From Deltaproteobacteria bacterium (lineage in GTDB: Bacteria; Desulfobacterota; Binatia; UBA1149; JAJCZL01), in NCBI GenBank assembly GCA_029262415.1, contig JAJCZL010000024.1, positions 1 through 53,854 on the forward strand: a stretch of 53,854 nucleotides of DNA. The letters are read 5' to 3'. Below are positions 51,793-53,854 of this stretch, one piece after another. The translations under genes and the position numbers were made by a program. The notes below the pieces were generated by a model, which was given only the letters and a program-made list of their open reading frames with translations, had not been told where the DNA came from and did no database searches. Numbering within the stretch: position 1 is the first letter of the stretch; each line of letters opens with the position of its first letter.

Positions 51793-52674
51793 TTATCCGA
51801 AGAAGTAATAGAAGCGCGGCTGAGTATTCTGCTCGCTCTTGAGCACGACCACGCGCTTGTTATCGAGGACGTAACGGATCTCGCTATTGGGGTCGAGCAG
51901 GTTGCCGAATTTGCGCGCTCCCACGGGACAGACCTCCACGCACTTGGGATAGAGCCCTTTGCGCACGCGCTGGACGCAGAAGGTGCACTTTTCAACGACG
52001 CCCTTGGGCCGTGGGCGGTTGCCGAGGTAGTGGGTCGCCGGGTTCATGTCGTCGGCCGGAATGCTCGGGCGGCCCCAGTTGAAATGCCTGGCGCCGTAGG
52101 GGCAGGATGCCATGCAACAGCGGCAGCCGATGCACCAGTCGTAGTCAATAACGACAATGCCGTCGGGCTCTTGCCAGGTGGCGCCGACCGGACAACTCTT
52201 GACGCACGGGGCGTTGCGACACTGCTGGCACGCGATCGGCATGTAGAACTTGCCGTCTTCGGGCACCTTTTCCGCGTCATAGTACGGGTCGGAATGCTCA
52301 AGATTGATGCCGTGCTCGCTGTCCATCTCGAGCACTCGGATCCACTGGACCTGGGGATCACGACTCTGATTGTTTTCCTCGACGCAACCGCGGACGCAGC
52401 GCCGACAACCGATGCAGCGCGACAGATCCAAGGCATAGCCGAACTCGACCCCGTCGAGCGCCGGTGTCGCGCCGACCGTGACCTGTTTGCCGTAGGTCGC
52501 CGAGTGTTTCTTCTCGAGGTCGGCGAGAATGTCCTTCAGCTCCGCCGGCGAGAGATCCCGGAAATTGTCGCGAAACAAGGCCGTGTGGGTGAAGTCGCTG
52601 CACCCGGTGGCGGCCGCGGCCGCACAACCGGCGACGATGCAGAGGAACTGTCTTCGTGTAACGTCGCGGCTCAT
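51793..52674 (-). CDS. Periplasmic four-cluster ferredoxin (DsrO/HmeA-type) with Tat signal
   Basis: A 293-residue protein starting MSRDVTRRQFLCIVAGCAAA, a twin-arginine signal. Four cysteine groups bind [4Fe-4S] clusters: CIGCRRCVRGC, CQQCRNAPCVKSC, CIGCRCCMASC with CPYGARHFNW, and CTFC...CVEVCPVGARK. The pattern is that of the DsrO/NrfC/PsrB electron-transfer subunits. Its start overlaps the cytochrome stop (ATGA, 52674-52671), so both are translated together. It passes electrons between the cytochrome and the NrfD-type subunit. The ultimate partner enzyme is not in the window. Confidence 0.93.
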   Translation of the reverse strand: MSRDVTRRQFLCIVAGCAAAAATGCSDFTHTALFRDNFRDLSPAELKDILADLEKKHSATYGKQVTVGATPALDGVEFGYALDLSRCIGCRRCVRGCVEENNQSRDPQVQWIRVLEMDSEHGINLEHSDPYYDAEKVPEDGKFYMPIACQQCRNAPCVKSCPVGATWQEPDGIVVIDYDWCIGCRCCMASCPYGARHFNWGRPSIPADDMNPATHYLGNRPRPKGVVEKCTFCVQRVRKGLYPKCVEVCPVGARKFGNLLDPNSEIRYVLDNKRVVVLKSEQNTQPRFYYFFG

Positions 52675-53252
52675 CGAATCTCTTCCGGTCGCATGGGCGC
52701 AGCGAGCGGCTCCAGCGGTTTGAAGCTGGGGCTATGGGGATCGTGGCAGTGCACGCAGAGAAGGTACTGTTTGGCACCAAGCCACGAGCCGGTGCGCTTG
52801 CCGTGTACCCCGGCCTTCCAGTCGCGGTACTTGGTGCCGTGGCACTGCCCGCAGAGCTCGTATGACCTTGCGAACTCGATCAGCGCCCCACTGGCGCGGC
52901 GCAAGTGGTCGCGATTATTGGCGTCATGACAGTCCAGGCACCAGCGGTTCTCTTGGTCGTGCTCGAGGACGATCTCCTCGTGCGCCATCTCGAGCTGGCG
53001 CCGCGTCGTATCGGGTTCGTCCTCGACATCGTGACACTCCGAGCACGGGAACACGTCTTCGTCCTTGAAGGGCGGTGGCGGCACAGGTACAGCGTGCGGA
53101 TCGACCCCGACCCCGACCCCGACGGCGTTGGCGGTGGACGCGGCCAATGCGGTTACCGAGAGCCCAGTTTGCAGCAGAAACAGCCCCGCGACGGCGAAGG
53201 CCGCAAGCGCCAGGAGCCCTGTGTGCGGGGTTCTCTTGTGCAACATCTCCAA
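52671..53252 (-). CDS. Periplasmic tetrahaem cytochrome c
   Basis: A 193-residue exported protein. After a Sec signal (LLALAAFAVAGLFLLQTGLS) and a GVGVGVDP stretch come four CxxCH haem sites: CSECH (70-74), CLDCH (105-109), CGQCH (134-138) and CVHCH (166-170). Several extra His lie between them as possible sixth ligands. With the ferredoxin and NrfD protein it forms a membrane-bound electron-transfer module like those feeding sulfur, nitrogen or alternative-complex-III pathways. A short hexamer repeat in its DNA (53103-53123) encodes the Val-Gly run. It has no catalytic subunit beside it. Confidence 0.9.
   Translation of the reverse strand: MEMLHKRTPHTGLLALAAFAVAGLFLLQTGLSVTALAASTANAVGVGVGVDPHAVPVPPPPFKDEDVFPCSECHDVEDEPDTTRRQLEMAHEEIVLEHDQENRWCLDCHDANNRDHLRRASGALIEFARSYELCGQCHGTKYRDWKAGVHGKRTGSWLGAKQYLLCVHCHDPHSPSFKPLEPLAAPMRPEEIR
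53103..53123. repeat. Hexamer microsatellite inside the cytochrome gene
   Basis: Three and a half tandem copies of a GACCCC unit (plus strand) encode the alternating Val-Gly run between the signal peptide and the first haem site. The copy number could vary by slippage in steps of two codons without changing frame. Confidence 0.7.
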
Positions 53253-53660
53253 ACTTTACCTACGCCTCATCAAGGCGGCTGAATTCGCACTCACCCCGGA
53301 GCGGTTGAGCAACGGGGCCGAACCTCAACGCGGTGGAGTATTGTCGGATGGGCTCGGCGGTAAACCAGCAAGAAACATGCCGTGGCGCGTCAAAGCGACT
53401 TCGATCCTGGAGGCGCACGAGCCGGCCCAAGGAGAAGAACCAGTTATGCCCGATGGGCCGACAAAGTAGTCGTCATAGGCATCGGCCAAGCGGTCCGAGT
53501 TTCTCCAAAATAGAGAAACCGGTCCGGTATCTTCTCATCTCTCGGAATCCGTGCGGATGGAGTCGACGTGAATAGGGTGTCCAAACGCCCATGCGCGTGT
53601 AGCGTCGTGTGTAGTGACTGAGCGGACCGATCATCGTGCCGACGGTGTACTTTGCGCTGA
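53253..53660. other. Non-coding interval upstream of the cytochrome module, with a hairpin
   Basis: No supported gene in about 400 bp. A stem GTTTCTC (53499-53505) pairs with GAGAAAC (53513-53519) around a 7-nt loop, and the 7-mer CGGTCCG flanks it directly on both sides (53491-53497 and 53520-53526). The cytochrome promoter should lie here, but no clear -35/-10 was found. Confidence 0.45.
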
Positions 53661-53661
53661 G

Positions 53662-53685
53662 TTATCCACATTCCGCGCGGAATGT
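53662..53685. repeat. Third copy of the palindrome with DnaA-box word
   Basis: TTATCCACA (53662-53670) leads straight into the perfect 18-bp palindrome at 53668-53685, as in copy A (20-43). Beyond the palindrome the sequence differs from copies A and B, so only the palindromic head is shared. It lies about 20 bp from the broken IS5-type transposase. Confidence 0.75.
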
Positions 53686-53708
53686 AGCGCGGTTACAGCT
53701 CGCGGAAG

Positions 53709-53854
53709 CTAGCCGGCCGGCGCTACCCGGCCTTTGCAGTCCGTCCCCACGGGCAGCTTCATGCCGAAATACCAGGCTTTGCCTTTCATCGCCTGCTTCA
53801 TCTCGGGATCGCGTCCAGCAACGGCTTCTACGGTACCACCGCGTCCATCTCGGC
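53709..53854 (-). pseudogene. Broken IS5-family transposase fragment (runs off the window)
   Basis: The minus-strand frame that stops at 53709-53711 reads GRDPEMKQAMKGKAWYFGMK, the central catalytic-domain segment of IS5-family DDE transposases, followed by LPVGTDCKGRV. It then diverges into APAG and a stop, well before the normal C-terminus, so the gene is broken here by frameshift or deletion. Only the part inside the window (about 47 codons) is seen; the upstream half lies beyond the end. The palindromic element sits just beyond its 3' side. Confidence 0.7.

Overview
The window reads as a GC-rich chromosome segment from a Gram-negative, diderm, probably uncultured bacterium. Signs are lipoprotein and Sec/Tat export signals, YceI, a multihaem cytochrome/NrfD electron-transfer module, cytochrome P450 and F420-type (LLM and DDN) oxidoreductases, beta-propeller (SBBP) proteins with a dockerin tail, and a DUF1554/endostatin-like secreted protein. 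That mix recalls deltaproteobacteria-like lineages such as Candidatus Binatota, but the placement is inference from protein families; no 16S or ribosomal gene is present.

Layout. (1) 1-1174: a dispersed repeat with a near-perfect palindrome, a Doc/Fic toxin with a ribbon-helix-helix-like antitoxin, and a coding-like stretch with no good start. (2) 1175-2949: housekeeping ychF and a YceI lipoprotein. (3) 2986-24067: a catabolic island for hydrophobic acyl-CoA-type substrates. It holds a single-chain acyl-CoA carboxylase, DDN-type reductase, crotonase, aldehyde dehydrogenase, TetR, P450, APH-like kinase, DUF1330, acyl-CoA dehydrogenase, two LLM oxidoreductases, two hot-dog thioesterases, MarR, a molybdopterin oxidoreductase, an MMPL/RND exporter and an FAD oxidoreductase. 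(4) 24124-31260: a strong terminator, conserved hypotheticals, a second TetR, two tRNAs (Ser-GCT, Arg-ACG), a lipoprotein, the second repeat copy with a broken ORF, a DUF1554 protein and a methyltransferase. (5) 31261-46187: an envelope-polymer region. It holds an SDR, a membrane sulfatase-fold enzyme, a GT-C/beta-propeller fusion, and a tight DUF4956 - CotH kinase/beta-helix - VTC - metallophosphoesterase run, then an SBBP-dockerin protein and a GT87-type membrane transferase. (6) 46321-50549: an operon of a CofD/YvcK-like domain fused to a GT2-like domain, a HAD phosphatase, a sugar-nucleotidyltransferase-like enzyme and a DPM1-like GT2. (7) 50585-53252: a NrfD / four-cluster ferredoxin / tetrahaem cytochrome c module on the minus strand. 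(8) 53253-53854: non-coding sequence with a hairpin, a third copy of the palindrome next to a perfect DnaA-box word, and a broken IS5-type transposase running off the end.

The most interesting parts are regions 5 and 6. Region 5 places a phosphate-polymer-type enzyme (VTC), a surface protein kinase fold (CotH), a membrane partner (DUF4956) and a degenerate phosphoesterase in one transcription unit, between two beta-propeller proteins that share matching segments. Region 6 joins a CofD/YvcK-like phosphotransfer fold to a GT2-like domain in one polypeptide, followed by the kind of enzymes that make and transfer an activated sugar. Neither set corresponds to a pathway I can name, so functions given for them are hypotheses.
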